Part shown: positions 53,712 to 62,517 of the stretch, piece after piece
Layout: every line of letters starts with the position of its first letter
Numbering within the stretch: the first letter of the stretch is position 1
Source: Leptolyngbya sp. PCC 6406
GTDB lineage: Bacteria > Cyanobacteriota > Cyanobacteriia > Phormidesmidales > Phormidesmidaceae
Reading direction: 5' to 3'
DNA: 64,000 nucleotides
Assembly (NCBI RefSeq): GCF_000332095.2
Contig: NZ_KI913949.1
Span: 1,572,411-1,636,410 of the forward strand
Notes under the pieces: model-generated
The model's database searches: none
Told to the model about the DNA's origin: nothing
What the model saw: the letters and a program-made list of their open reading frames with translations, nothing else
Translations under genes and position numbers: made by a program

Positions 53712-54638
53712 ATGACCGCGATAGTCACAGACTGGCCCATTGGGGCCATCGCGCCTTCCCTGATGCTGCTGGCAGAGACGCTGACGGAGCCTGTTTCCTC
53801 CATGCCCTTATGGCAGGCCGTTGTGATTGGCATTGTCCAGGGTTTTACGGAATTTCTGCCCATTAGCAGCACTGCCCACGTCAAGATTATCCCGGTGCTG
53901 CTGGGGTGGGGTGATCCGGGAGTGGCCTTTACTGCCGTGATTCAACTGGGCAGTATTGCCGCCATGCTCTGGTACTTCTGGGATGATTTATCCCAGGTGA
54001 CGTTGAATATGGTGCGGGCAACCCAGCGACGAGACTGGGTTTCTGTGGACTTTCGACTGGGGCTGGGGATTCTTCTGGGCACGGTGCCGATTGTATTTTT
54101 TGGGCTGCTGGTTAAGGTTTTTGTGCCCAACTATGATGAATCGATTCTCCGTAGCACGGCGGCTATTGCCATCGCTTCCATCGTTATGGCCCTATTTTTA
54201 GCAGCGGCGGAGCAGTGGGGCCAGCGAGGGCGGGGGTTTGACAAATTGGGCCTCTGGGACGGGATTTGGATGGGAATTGCCCAGGCTTTAGCCATTATTC
54301 CCGGCGTATCGCGATCGGGTTCGACCCTGACGGCGGGGCTGTTTATGGGGCTGGAGCGGTCTACGGCGGCGCGGTTTTCCTTTCTCTTAGGGGTGCCCGC
54401 CATTACCCTGGCGGGGCTGGTGGAGCTAAAGGACTTGCTGGAGAGCAATATGGCGGGGATTGGCTGGCTGTCCCTGATCGGTGGACTGGCCGCGGCGGTG
54501 GTGTCTTCCTATGCTGCGATCGCATGGTTGATCGAATTCCTCAAAAGCCATAGCACCTGGGTCTTTGTGTGGTATCGCCTGGGCTTTGGGGTGGCACTGT
54601 TGGCGGCTATTGCCCTGCAACTCATGCAAAATGTGTAG
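53712..54638 (+). CDS. uppP: Undecaprenyl-diphosphatase
   Basis: UppP (308 residues) recycles the lipid carrier of peptidoglycan synthesis by removing phosphate from undecaprenyl diphosphate, and gives bacitracin resistance. Hallmarks are QGFTEFLPISSTAHVKI, with the catalytic Glu and Ser, and GVSRSGSTLTAGLFMGL, with the second catalytic Ser and the following Arg. About eight membrane segments are present. The first 30 residues extend beyond the usual start; MPLWQAVVIG at 53802 is an alternative start. Confidence 0.93.
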   Translation: MTAIVTDWPIGAIAPSLMLLAETLTEPVSSMPLWQAVVIGIVQGFTEFLPISSTAHVKIIPVLLGWGDPGVAFTAVIQLGSIAAMLWYFWDDLSQVTLNMVRATQRRDWVSVDFRLGLGILLGTVPIVFFGLLVKVFVPNYDESILRSTAAIAIASIVMALFLAAAEQWGQRGRGFDKLGLWDGIWMGIAQALAIIPGVSRSGSTLTAGLFMGLERSTAARFSFLLGVPAITLAGLVELKDLLESNMAGIGWLSLIGGLAAAVVSSYAAIAWLIEFLKSHSTWVFVWYRLGFGVALLAAIALQLMQNV

Positions 54639-54670
54639 GGTGATGATCTGTCCTCGGAATTTCGACAGTT

Positions 54671-56062
54671 ATGAGTACCCTCTCAATTCAGCCAGCGGTG
54701 GTGACCCAGGTGATACCGGACTCGATTGCGGCGGAGTTGGGCTTTGAATCGGGAGATCGGCTGGTGTCCATCAATGGCCAGCGACCTCGGGATTTGATCG
54801 ACTACCAGTTTCTCTGCGCGGAGGAGGAGCTGACCCTAGAGGTGCTAGACGCGGCGGGGGAAACCCACACCGTTGAGTTAGAGAAGGACTACGACGATGA
54901 TCTGGGGCTGGAGTTTGAAACTGCCCTCTTTGATGGGCTAATCCAGTGCAATAACCGCTGCCCCTTTTGTTTCATCGACCAGCAGCCCCCCGGTAAGCGG
55001 GGCACGCTGTACCTCAAGGATGATGACTACCGCCTCAGTTTTCTCTATGGCAGCTATCTGACCCTGACCAATTTGCCCCCGGCGGAGTGGGATCGCATTG
55101 CCCAATTGCGACTGTCGCCTCTCTACGTTTCCATCCATGCGACGGAACCGGAGGTGCGATCGCGGCTCCTGAAAAATTCCCGTGCCGGACAAATTCTCGA
55201 CCAGTTGACCTGGTTTCAAGAGCACCGCCTGCAAATCCATGCCCAGGTGGTAGTGTGTCCCGGCATCAACGACGGTGACCACCTCACCCAAACCCTGCAA
55301 GACCTAGCCCAGTTCCATGACGCTGACATTCCCGCTGTGGCCTCAGTGGCGGTGGTGCCTGTGGGGTTGACCCGATTCCGCCCCCCGGCGGATCAGCTCG
55401 TGCCCGTCACCCCCGCCAAGGCCGCTGAAGTAGTGGACCAAGTCCAGGTTCTCCAGGCCCAATTTCGCCAGCGCTGGGGCACCACCTTTGCTTGGTTGGC
55501 GGATGAATGGTTCCTGCTGGCGGGGCGATCGCTGCCCCCAGCGACAGCCTATGAAGACTACCCCCAACTGGGTAACGGCGTGGGTTCCATTCGCCAATTT
55601 CTTTCTGCCTTTGAAGCGGCGGCTGAGGAACTATTGCCCCCCCAAGTCACTCCCCCCCGGCACTACACCTGGGTAGTGGGGAATGCGGTACAGCACGCCT
55701 TTCAGCCTATTCTGGATCGACTCCACCAGGTAAAAGGATTGCGGGTGACCCTGGCCCCCCTCGCCAGTGACTACTGGGGCCGAGACCTGACGGTGACGGG
55801 GCTGCTCACGGGGCATGACCTGCTGCACCACCTGCGCGATCGCGACCTCGGGGATGGACTACTACTCCCCTCAGTCATGGTGAAACCGGGAGCAGAGGGT
55901 TCAGAACAAGGGCTGTTTCTAGACGATCGTCAAGTGGTGGAGGTGAGCCAAGCGCTGCAATGCCCCATCACCGTGGTGGAGGGGGTAGAAGGGTTAATCC
56001 AGGGCTGCCTGCGTCCCCCCGAGGCATTTCCGGCAACTAAACTGATCAGTGTAGTATCCTAG
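54671..56062 (+). CDS. DUF512/TIGR03279 radical-SAM protein with PDZ-like N-terminus
   Basis: Protein of 463 residues. A PDZ-like domain comes first (VIPDSIAAELGFESGDRLVSINGQ). The cysteine pattern Cys93-x3-Cys97-x2-Cys100 (CNNRCPFCFIDQ) marks a radical-SAM 4Fe-4S cluster. The C-terminal DUF512 domain includes DYPQLGNGVGSIRQF. This cyanobacteria-wide oxidoreductase-like family has no known reaction. It starts 32 bases after uppP on the same strand and may be co-transcribed. Confidence 0.9.
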   Translation: MSTLSIQPAVVTQVIPDSIAAELGFESGDRLVSINGQRPRDLIDYQFLCAEEELTLEVLDAAGETHTVELEKDYDDDLGLEFETALFDGLIQCNNRCPFCFIDQQPPGKRGTLYLKDDDYRLSFLYGSYLTLTNLPPAEWDRIAQLRLSPLYVSIHATEPEVRSRLLKNSRAGQILDQLTWFQEHRLQIHAQVVVCPGINDGDHLTQTLQDLAQFHDADIPAVASVAVVPVGLTRFRPPADQLVPVTPAKAAEVVDQVQVLQAQFRQRWGTTFAWLADEWFLLAGRSLPPATAYEDYPQLGNGVGSIRQFLSAFEAAAEELLPPQVTPPRHYTWVVGNAVQHAFQPILDRLHQVKGLRVTLAPLASDYWGRDLTVTGLLTGHDLLHHLRDRDLGDGLLLPSVMVKPGAEGSEQGLFLDDRQVVEVSQALQCPITVVEGVEGLIQGCLRPPEAFPATKLISVVS

Positions 56063-56145
56063 GGTCGAGCCTCGGGTTAGCCCCGTTATGACTCCCTGAA
56101 AGCGCCTCCTTCGTCAGCCTGCGAGTGCCTGTGAGTATAAATTTC

Positions 56146-57888
56146 ATGGAAAATGGTATAGCTCAGTTTTGGCTGACCCCATTGGGCCGGTTCCTGACCG
56201 TGGCCCCATTGGGCCGCTCCCTGACCATCGCACTTCCTTGGGGCATTCTTTTAGCCCTTGGTCTTCCTGCCCAGGCAGAGACGCGCTGGGCTTCCCCAGC
56301 GATAGTCCCAGAGGTTTCCCTAAAAATTTCCCCAGAGATCGAGGCGGAAATCGAGCCCTCTGAGCCCCCCAGTGCCCCCCTATCCCTCGCCCAAACCGAT
56401 CCCCCCGCAGCTACCGACCTGCCACCGGAAGATGAAGAGGGCACCTTTCGTCCCCTCCGAGACGGGGAAGTGACAGGTTCCCCGGAGACTAGCCCCATCC
56501 CCCCCGCCCCAATCAACGGTCCTCCGGTCCTCCCCATTCCCCCAGAACGGGTGGTAGACACCCTGGAATACCTTGACCCTGACCCCAATCCTCTCCTGAT
56601 CCAGACTCAGCCAGAAGAGGTCACCATCATTGGTACCCAGCCCCTTGCCCTAGAGGATGCACTAGAACTGGCCTACCGCAACAACCCCGACCTCCGGGTG
56701 GCCCAACTGGAATTGGAGCGGAGCCGTGCTGCCCTGAGAGAAGCCCAAGCAGCCCTCCTACCCCGAGTGGCGGTCAGCGGTACCCTCCAAGGCCAGAGCA
56801 GCCGCAGCACCTCCATCACCGCAACGGGCATCAACCAAGCCGACGACCTAGCCATCTCCGCCAATGGGCAAGTGGATCTCACCTACAACATCTACAATTC
56901 TGGCCAGCGGGCAGCCACCATTCGGACGGCTGAAGAGCAAGTGCGCCTAGCAGAGTTAGAGCTAGAGCGGCGGCGGGCGGCCCTACGCTTCAGCACCACC
57001 AATGAGTATTACGACCTGCAACGGGCGATAGAACAGATCACCATCACCCAAGCTTTTCTAGAGGAAGCCTCCCGCAACCTACGGGACACCCAACTGCGGG
57101 AAGAGGTGGGGGTAGGCACCCGATTTGATGTGCTGCGGGCCGAAGTCCAGGTGGCCAATGCCCGTCAGCAGTTAGTCCAGGCTCAGAGCGATCGCCAAGT
57201 GGCCCAGCGGCAACTGGCTCGTCGCCTAAATCTCCCCCCATCCCTAGATGTCACCACGGCAGAGGTGCAAATTGCTGGCACTTGGCCCCTGCCCTTGGAG
57301 GACAGCATCGTGTTAGCCTACCAAAACCGGGCTGAGCTAGAACAGCAACTAGTCCAGCGAGAAATCAATGAGCAACAGCGGCGCATTGCCCTATCGGCCC
57401 TGGGTCCCCAGGTAGATCTGTTTGCCAACTACGGCGTGCAAAATAATTTCAGCCGTTCATCGGGCTTTGTGGACAACTATAGCTTTGGGGCGCGGGTATC
57501 GTGGACGATCTTTGAAGGGGGGGCCGCAGCGGCTCGGGCGTCCCAACGGGAGGCAGATATTGCCATTGCCGATCGCCGCTTTGAGGAAACCAGGGCCACG
57601 GTCCGGTTTGATGTGGAGCAGTCCTACTTCACCTTGCAAGCCAATCGGGAAAATATCAACACCGCTCGCCTTGCCCTAGAGCAGGCCCGAGAAGCGCTGC
57701 GACTGGCCCGTTTGCGTTTTGAGGCGGGTGTGGGCACCCAGTTGGATGTGATCACAGCCCAGTCGGCACTGACGGAATCGGAAGTAAATCTCGTACAGGC
57801 CATCCTCGGTTACAACCGTTCTTTGGCAGCACTGGAGCGAGCCGTGAGTAACTTGCCCGAACGCTACTACCGGGAGTTGGGGTATTAG
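56146..57888 (+). CDS. TolC-type outer-membrane efflux protein
   Basis: Protein of about 580 residues. The N-terminus has a signal peptide (PWGILLALGLPAQA) and a long Pro-rich periplasmic or lumenal region. The rest holds two outer-membrane-factor repeats: LEDALELAYRNNPDLRVAQLELERSRAALREAQAALLPRVAVSG near 180-225, and FEAGVGTQLDVITAQSALTESEVNLVQAILGYNRSLAALERAV at the end. It is the tunnel through which efflux pumps such as DevBC-like systems release cargo. ATG 56146 is used; GTG 56125 is the alternative. The nearest pump genes are 20 kb away. Confidence 0.9.
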   Translation: MENGIAQFWLTPLGRFLTVAPLGRSLTIALPWGILLALGLPAQAETRWASPAIVPEVSLKISPEIEAEIEPSEPPSAPLSLAQTDPPAATDLPPEDEEGTFRPLRDGEVTGSPETSPIPPAPINGPPVLPIPPERVVDTLEYLDPDPNPLLIQTQPEEVTIIGTQPLALEDALELAYRNNPDLRVAQLELERSRAALREAQAALLPRVAVSGTLQGQSSRSTSITATGINQADDLAISANGQVDLTYNIYNSGQRAATIRTAEEQVRLAELELERRRAALRFSTTNEYYDLQRAIEQITITQAFLEEASRNLRDTQLREEVGVGTRFDVLRAEVQVANARQQLVQAQSDRQVAQRQLARRLNLPPSLDVTTAEVQIAGTWPLPLEDSIVLAYQNRAELEQQLVQREINEQQRRIALSALGPQVDLFANYGVQNNFSRSSGFVDNYSFGARVSWTIFEGGAAAARASQREADIAIADRRFEETRATVRFDVEQSYFTLQANRENINTARLALEQAREALRLARLRFEAGVGTQLDVITAQSALTESEVNLVQAILGYNRSLAALERAVSNLPERYYRELGY

Positions 57889-58024
57889 AGCATTCCTAGG
57901 AATCCCCTCAGGAGTAGAGAGCAAAGATACGCCCTTCCGGGTGAGCGTTACCATAGGGGCTAAAACGTGCTGATGGCTGAGTCCCGATGGGCTAAAGCTG
58001 GGGCAGGATAAAGGGAGAAGTCCT

Positions 58025-58546
58025 ATGGTTTGGCAACGGTCGGGGGAATGGCGGCAAATTTTGCGGGGGGGGCTGCTATTTGCGATCGCAATAGTGCTCT
58101 GGGGGGGAATAGCGGCTCGTGCGATCGCGATAGGCGAAATTACCCAAGACTTTACCTACTCCGACCTGAATCGCCAGGACTTTGCAGGAGAAAATTTGGC
58201 AGGGGCCTCCTTGGCGGCGGCAGATGCGCGGGAAGCCAACTTCTCTGGAGCTGACCTGAGCCAAACCATCTTGACCAAGGGCAATTTTTATAAGGCGAAA
58301 TTGGTGGGGGCGAACTTAACTCAGTCCTTCGCCGATCGCGTCATTTTTGACGGAGCAGACCTGAGCAATGCCCTAGTAGTCGATGCCATCATGACCAGCA
58401 CCTCCTTTGGCGAGGCCACAATCCAAGGAGCCGACTTTTCCGGCACCATTCTTGACCGCTACCAGGTGGCCCAGATGTGTGAATACGCTGATGGGGTAAA
58501 CCCGGTAACTGGGGTTGCTACCCGTGATAGCTTGGGCTGTCGGTAA
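58025..58546 (+). CDS. Pentapeptide-repeat protein, probably lumenal
   Basis: Protein of 173 residues with a signal peptide or anchor ([21 protein letters not shown]) and then about fourteen pentapeptide repeats of A(D/N)LXX type ([26 protein letters not shown]), which form a right-handed quadrilateral helix. The C-terminal part has a cysteine pair ([12 protein letters not shown]). It resembles cyanobacterial and plastid thylakoid-lumen pentapeptide proteins of unknown function. Two HIP1 sites lie inside the signal region. Confidence 0.83.
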   Translation: MVWQRSGEWRQILRGGLLFAIAIVLWGGIAARAIAIGEITQDFTYSDLNRQDFAGENLAGASLAAADAREANFSGADLSQTILTKGNFYKAKLVGANLTQSFADRVIFDGADLSNALVVDAIMTSTSFGEATIQGADFSGTILDRYQVAQMCEYADGVNPVTGVATRDSLGCR

Positions 58547-58567
58547 AACCATCGGCACCAGAAAGCC

Positions 58568-59221
58568 ATGCAATTTGACCATAAGCCCAGAATTCTACTC
58601 TTGTACGGATCCTTGCGGGAACGGTCCTATAGCCGTCTCCTAGCGGAAGAAGCGGCCAGAATTCTAGAATCCCTAGGAGCAGAGGCCCGGTTTTTCCATC
58701 CCCATGATCTTCCCCTCCATGGCAGCGTGCCCGAAACCCATCCCCAGGTTCAGAAATTGCGAGAGCTGGTGCTCTGGTCAGAGGGTCAAGTGTGGTCTAG
58801 TCCCGAGATGCACGGCAATATCAGCGGCTTGCTGAAGTTGCAGATCGACTGGATTCCCCTCAGCCTGGGGGCTGTCCGTCCTACCCAGGGCAAAACCCTG
58901 GCGGTGATGCAGGTGTGCGGTGGCTCCCAATCCTACAATGCCGTCAATACGCTGCGGATTTTGGGGCGCTGGATGCGGATGTTTACGATTCCCAACCAGT
59001 CTTCGGTGCCCAAGGCGTACCAGGAGTTCAATGAAGACGGCACGATGAAGGATTCCGCCTATCGGGATCGGGTGGTGGATGTGATGGAGGAACTGTACAA
59101 GTTCACACTACTGCTGCGGGATAAGGTGGACGAGTTGACCGATCGCTACAGTGAGCGCAAGGCAGAGACTGAACGGCAGGCGAAGGAAATTGTCAGTCAG
59201 TCCATTGGTCCAAATCCGTAA
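58568..59221 (+). CDS. arsH: ArsH-like NADPH-dependent FMN reductase
   Basis: Protein of 217 residues. The FMN-binding loop [16 protein letters not shown] lies at residues 10-25; [24 protein letters not shown] and [25 protein letters not shown] are ArsH marks. ArsH oxidises trivalent organoarsenicals and reduces azo dyes and quinones. No other ars genes are present, so it may serve in general oxidative defence. It begins 21 bases after the pentapeptide gene on the same strand. Confidence 0.92.
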   Translation: MQFDHKPRILLLYGSLRERSYSRLLAEEAARILESLGAEARFFHPHDLPLHGSVPETHPQVQKLRELVLWSEGQVWSSPEMHGNISGLLKLQIDWIPLSLGAVRPTQGKTLAVMQVCGGSQSYNAVNTLRILGRWMRMFTIPNQSSVPKAYQEFNEDGTMKDSAYRDRVVDVMEELYKFTLLLRDKVDELTDRYSERKAETERQAKEIVSQSIGPNP

Positions 59222-59234
59222 CTCAATTTATCGG

Positions 59235-60344
59235 TTAGGAGGTGCGGCTCACCATGAGGGCTGCCGTGGTAGACACCATGGCCCCAGCCACGGCTTCCGG
59301 GGTAACGGAGAAGGGCAGGTGGTGAATGTCCGATCCCTCCCGACAGGCAACGGTAGCGGCATGGGTGAGGTCGGCCAGGGAAATGTCTCCCATATTCAGA
59401 TCCCTCAGGGTTTGGGGCAGACCCGTTTCGTCATAGAACTGGCGCAACTGCTGGCGGGCGGTGGCGGCGAGGGAGGTGCCGGGGGCCATTTCCTCTAGGC
59501 GCAGTTGTACAAGAATGCCGTAGGCCACTTTTTCGCCGTGGAGGGTGCCGTGGCTGGCGGGTAGGTGGGTGAGACCATTGTGGATGGCGTGGGCCGCGAC
59601 CGTGCGACATTGGGCACCCCCAAGACCGCCAATGACGCCCGCCATTAACACGGCGGCATCTACCACCTCTCGCCAGACCTCACTGCCCGGTGCCGCTAGG
59701 GCAGCGGCTGTTTTCTGAAACAGAATATCTCGCAGAACGCGGGCCTGCTGCACGGCGGCGATGATCAGGGTTTGATCGCTGGTGCCGCTGCTGACGGAGG
59801 CTTCGTACCATTTCGCTAGGGCGTCACCGATGCCTGCGATCAGGGTGCGCTGGGGAGCAGTGACGATCAAGTCATAGTCCAGCACGAGACGATCGGGGCA
59901 GTGATCGAGGGGGACATCGTAGAGAAAGGCTCCGGTATCGGAATAGATATTGGACAAAGCGGTCCAGGCGGCGCAGGTGGCGGCGGTGGTGGGTACGGTC
60001 ACCACGGGCAGGTGGAGTTGATGGGCCAGAAGTTTGGCGGCATCTAGGGCTTTGCCGCCCCCCACGCCGACAATCACATCGGCTTGGTGTTGCTCCGCCG
60101 CCTGCCGCAAACGAGTTAGGGTGGCTTCGCTACATTCCCCGCCGAAGGGAATCTGGGCTGGGGTGAGTTTCCCTAGGGCTGCATCTAGAGCAGGAGCCGC
60201 GATCGCGATCGCCCGATCACCCCCCGTCACCAAGGGGCGTTGCCCCAACCGAGCAATGGCAGACCCCTGATCTGCTAAGATACCTGCCCCCCGCACTACC
60301 TGGGCTGGAGCAATTGTCAACAGTGTCGAGACAGTAGAGAGCAT
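59235..60344 (-). CDS. Iron-type (glycerol-dehydrogenase-like) alcohol dehydrogenase
   Basis: A 369-residue enzyme of the group III alcohol dehydrogenase family. VIVGVGGGKALDAAKLLAHQL is the NAD-binding GGGS-like loop; VPTTAATCAAWTALSNIYSD and the metal-binding HAIHNGLTHLPASHGTLHGEKVAYG follow. Substrate unknown; glycerol or another polyol is possible. I start at ATG 60344 because the family begins MLSTVSTLLTIAPAQVVRGAG. The gene lies 42 bases downstream of ycf51 on the same strand, with a possible GTG start overlapping its stop region. Confidence 0.85.
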   Translation of the reverse strand: MLSTVSTLLTIAPAQVVRGAGILADQGSAIARLGQRPLVTGGDRAIAIAAPALDAALGKLTPAQIPFGGECSEATLTRLRQAAEQHQADVIVGVGGGKALDAAKLLAHQLHLPVVTVPTTAATCAAWTALSNIYSDTGAFLYDVPLDHCPDRLVLDYDLIVTAPQRTLIAGIGDALAKWYEASVSSGTSDQTLIIAAVQQARVLRDILFQKTAAALAAPGSEVWREVVDAAVLMAGVIGGLGGAQCRTVAAHAIHNGLTHLPASHGTLHGEKVAYGILVQLRLEEMAPGTSLAATARQQLRQFYDETGLPQTLRDLNMGDISLADLTHAATVACREGSDIHHLPFSVTPEAVAGAMVSTTAALMVSRTS

Positions 60345-60386
60345 GGCTTTGGCAGGGAGAGCATCGGAGTTTGGGGCCGACTTCAC

Positions 60387-60911
60387 CTAGGACGGGTCGG
60401 CAGCAGCGGCTAACTGGGCCAGTTGATCACGCTGCACGGTTATGGTCAAGGGTTCCCCGGTTTCGGGGTTGGGAATCGCCTTCACCTCTCCTAGATAGAC
60501 CAAGCGCGAGACACCCCCCGCCTCATGGACTAGGGTGCGTGCCCGAATTGTGGCGACTTGGCCTAGAAGTCCTAGGCGGCTGGGTTTTAGCAGGTTGCTA
60601 GCGGCTTGCTGGAGGGTGGCCTCTAGGGCGCTGGGGGTGATGGTGGGGGGAACCGCGATCGCGATTTGGGCCGAGCCAGAATCATATACGGTTTGAAAGG
60701 GTACTGCCCCCGGAATAGTCGTGCGACTAAAGGGCTGGAAGCTGAGGCCAAACAAGCCCACCGTCAGCACCCCAATGAACCCAGTCACCCCCACTAGACG
60801 AAAACGGAACCCCCACCCTGCGATAAAGGCAATCAGGGTGATCACCGCCATGGTCAGGGTGGCGGCTCCGGCGTATTTGGTCACCTCGAAAAAGTCGGTG
60901 GGGGTCAGCAT
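60387..60911 (-). CDS. ycf51: Ycf51-family membrane protein
   Basis: Protein of 174 residues. Two membrane segments lie near the start (TLTMAVITLIAFIAGWGF and LVGVTGFIGVLTVGLFGLSF). The rest is a folded domain (AIAVPPTITPSALEATLQQAASN). Ycf51 is found in cyanobacteria and some plastids; its role is not known, although some reports link relatives to photosynthetic complexes. It is followed by the alcohol dehydrogenase gene. Confidence 0.88.
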   Translation of the reverse strand: MLTPTDFFEVTKYAGAATLTMAVITLIAFIAGWGFRFRLVGVTGFIGVLTVGLFGLSFQPFSRTTIPGAVPFQTVYDSGSAQIAIAVPPTITPSALEATLQQAASNLLKPSRLGLLGQVATIRARTLVHEAGGVSRLVYLGEVKAIPNPETGEPLTITVQRDQLAQLAAAADPS

Positions 60912-61078
60912 AGGAGCAATCAGAAAAGGGTAACAGCGAGACGATCCATCACAGCGATCATCCCAAGATCAGGCACAGGCACCCGATCCTATCCTGATCC
61001 TATCAGCCCCAGCCATGGCGGATGGGGTTGGAGGCTATATTCATCTACGTCGCGCAATCGTCCCGATTGCCGCAAGCA

Positions 61079-62014
61079 CTAACCAACGGTCACTGGAATT
61101 TCCTGGACTTGGCGCAGCAGGCGCTGGGCTTGGTGATAGCCCCTAGCCTCACCCTGATCGCGGAAAGCTTGAGCAGCCTGTTGCCAATCCGCGATCGCAC
61201 CTGCCTCATCCCCGAGGGCATGGCGGGTGACGCCCCGATTTAGATAGGCGTCGCCATGGTTAGGATCTAGGGCTAGGGCCTGCTCGAAATTACTCAGGGC
61301 GGCAGCATAGTGCTTTTGGTGGTGGCAAATACAGCCTCGATTGAAATAGGCGCGGGGATCTTGAGCATCTAGGGCGATGGCCTGGTCCAGATAGGCCATC
61401 GCTACGGCGGGTTGAGACTGGGCCATGTGCAACAGGCCCAGATCGTTGTAAAGGCTGGCTTGGGCACTGGCTTGGAGCTGGCTGCGATGGGCTAGAGCGG
61501 CATGGTAATCTGCGATCGCAGTTTCATACTGGCCCTGGGCAAAGGCCGCCAGACCCCGATTGTAATGGGCCAGAGCATCCCCCGGTTGAGCGGCTAGATA
61601 ATGGCTGAAATCCGCGATCGCGGCAGCATACTGACCAAGGCGATATAGAGCAAGCCCCCGATGGAGATAGGGTTGGGGATGATCTGGTCGGAGTCCTAGA
61701 GCCTCAGTGCAGTCGTCCACCGCAGAATCTAGGGCATTCATCTGAACTGCGATCGCACAGCGATTTCCCCAAGCTGCCCCTGGATGATCCCCCTGCTTAA
61801 CGGCCTGGGTGAAATAGTCCGTAGCAGCAGCATAATCCCCCCGCGTGGCAGCAGCCACCCCCTGCTGGAACGGTCCAGCCCAAGTGGGCTGGGGCAGCGC
61901 TAGGATCCCCACACAGGTCAACAGAATCCCTAGCACCAGCCCCCACCCCGCAACGGATTGGGAATTACCAGCCTTGTTCAGCTTGGGCCAGCACATAGGC
62001 CGCGACATCCTCAA
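61079..62014 (-). CDS. Exported TPR-repeat protein
   Basis: Protein of about 311 residues. An N-terminal hydrophobic segment (GWGLVLGILLTCVGILALP) is a signal peptide or anchor, followed by about seven TPR repeats, each like ALAHYNRGLAAFAQGQYETAIADYHAAL. TPR proteins scaffold complexes; no partner can be named. Its start overlaps the end of petJ by 50 bases (minus strand), and the first Met candidates are 62014 and 61996. It may be co-transcribed with petJ. Confidence 0.83.
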   Translation of the reverse strand: MRMSRPMCWPKLNKAGNSQSVAGWGLVLGILLTCVGILALPQPTWAGPFQQGVAAATRGDYAAATDYFTQAVKQGDHPGAAWGNRCAIAVQMNALDSAVDDCTEALGLRPDHPQPYLHRGLALYRLGQYAAAIADFSHYLAAQPGDALAHYNRGLAAFAQGQYETAIADYHAALAHRSQLQASAQASLYNDLGLLHMAQSQPAVAMAYLDQAIALDAQDPRAYFNRGCICHHQKHYAAALSNFEQALALDPNHGDAYLNRGVTRHALGDEAGAIADWQQAAQAFRDQGEARGYHQAQRLLRQVQEIPVTVG

Positions 62015-62306
62015 TATCCTGCTCCGTCAGCCGCCCTAGAAAGGCAGGCATAGCGTTTTTCCCTTTGGTCACCTGGATTTTGATGGCTTCAATAGAGGCC
62101 ATCTCGTACTGGTTCAGCGCCTCAATCTTCAGGGTTTTGGCCCCATTGACCACGTTGCCGCCGCCAATATGGCAAGCCGCACAGCTGCTTGCAAACACCT
62201 GGGCACCGTGGGCTGTATCCGCCGCAATTGCCGGACTGATGCCCATCACCACCATCAGGTATAGTCCCAAGACCATACCCATCAATACTTTTGCCACTTT
62301 TGTCAC
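61965..62306 (-). CDS. petJ: Cytochrome c6
   Basis: A soluble lumenal electron carrier of 113 residues (precursor). It has a signal peptide (MVLGLYLMVVMGISPAIA, cleavage after AIA-A), the heme-binding Cys42-Ala-Ala-Cys45-His46, and Met86 as the likely sixth ligand (KNAMPAF). It carries electrons from cytochrome b6f to photosystem I, or to oxidases when plastocyanin is lacking. The start codon is GTG at 62306. Tandem repeats in the spacer upstream may be the binding site of a regulator, since petJ is usually copper-repressed. Confidence 0.95.
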   Translation of the reverse strand: MTKVAKVLMGMVLGLYLMVVMGISPAIAADTAHGAQVFASSCAACHIGGGNVVNGAKTLKIEALNQYEMASIEAIKIQVTKGKNAMPAFLGRLTEQDIEDVAAYVLAQAEQGW

Positions 62307-62339
62307 GGTAAAACCATTCCTTTTGCTGCAATTCTCCTC

Positions 62340-62374
62340 TTAGGGGAGAGTATAATCTCCACTAAGGGGAGAGT
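62340..62374. promoter_or_regulatory. Direct repeat upstream of petJ, possible operator
   Basis: TTAGGGGAGAGT (62340-62351) and TAAGGGGAGAGT (62363-62374) are nearly identical and set 23 bases apart, two DNA turns, with TATAAT (62351-62356) between. The position between petJ and the divergent htrA-type gene suggests a regulatory site; no regulator can be assigned. Confidence 0.45.
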
Positions 62375-62517
62375 TTACAGGAAATCCCCTACTCCTGTCA
62401 TGAAAGCCAGGAAAATTCCAGCATCACAAAGCCTTCACATCGTGGTCACAGGGAAATCAAATCGCCTATCTACAGTGAATTTAAGCGATAAGCCTTTACC
62501 TTCTCCGTATTAGACTG

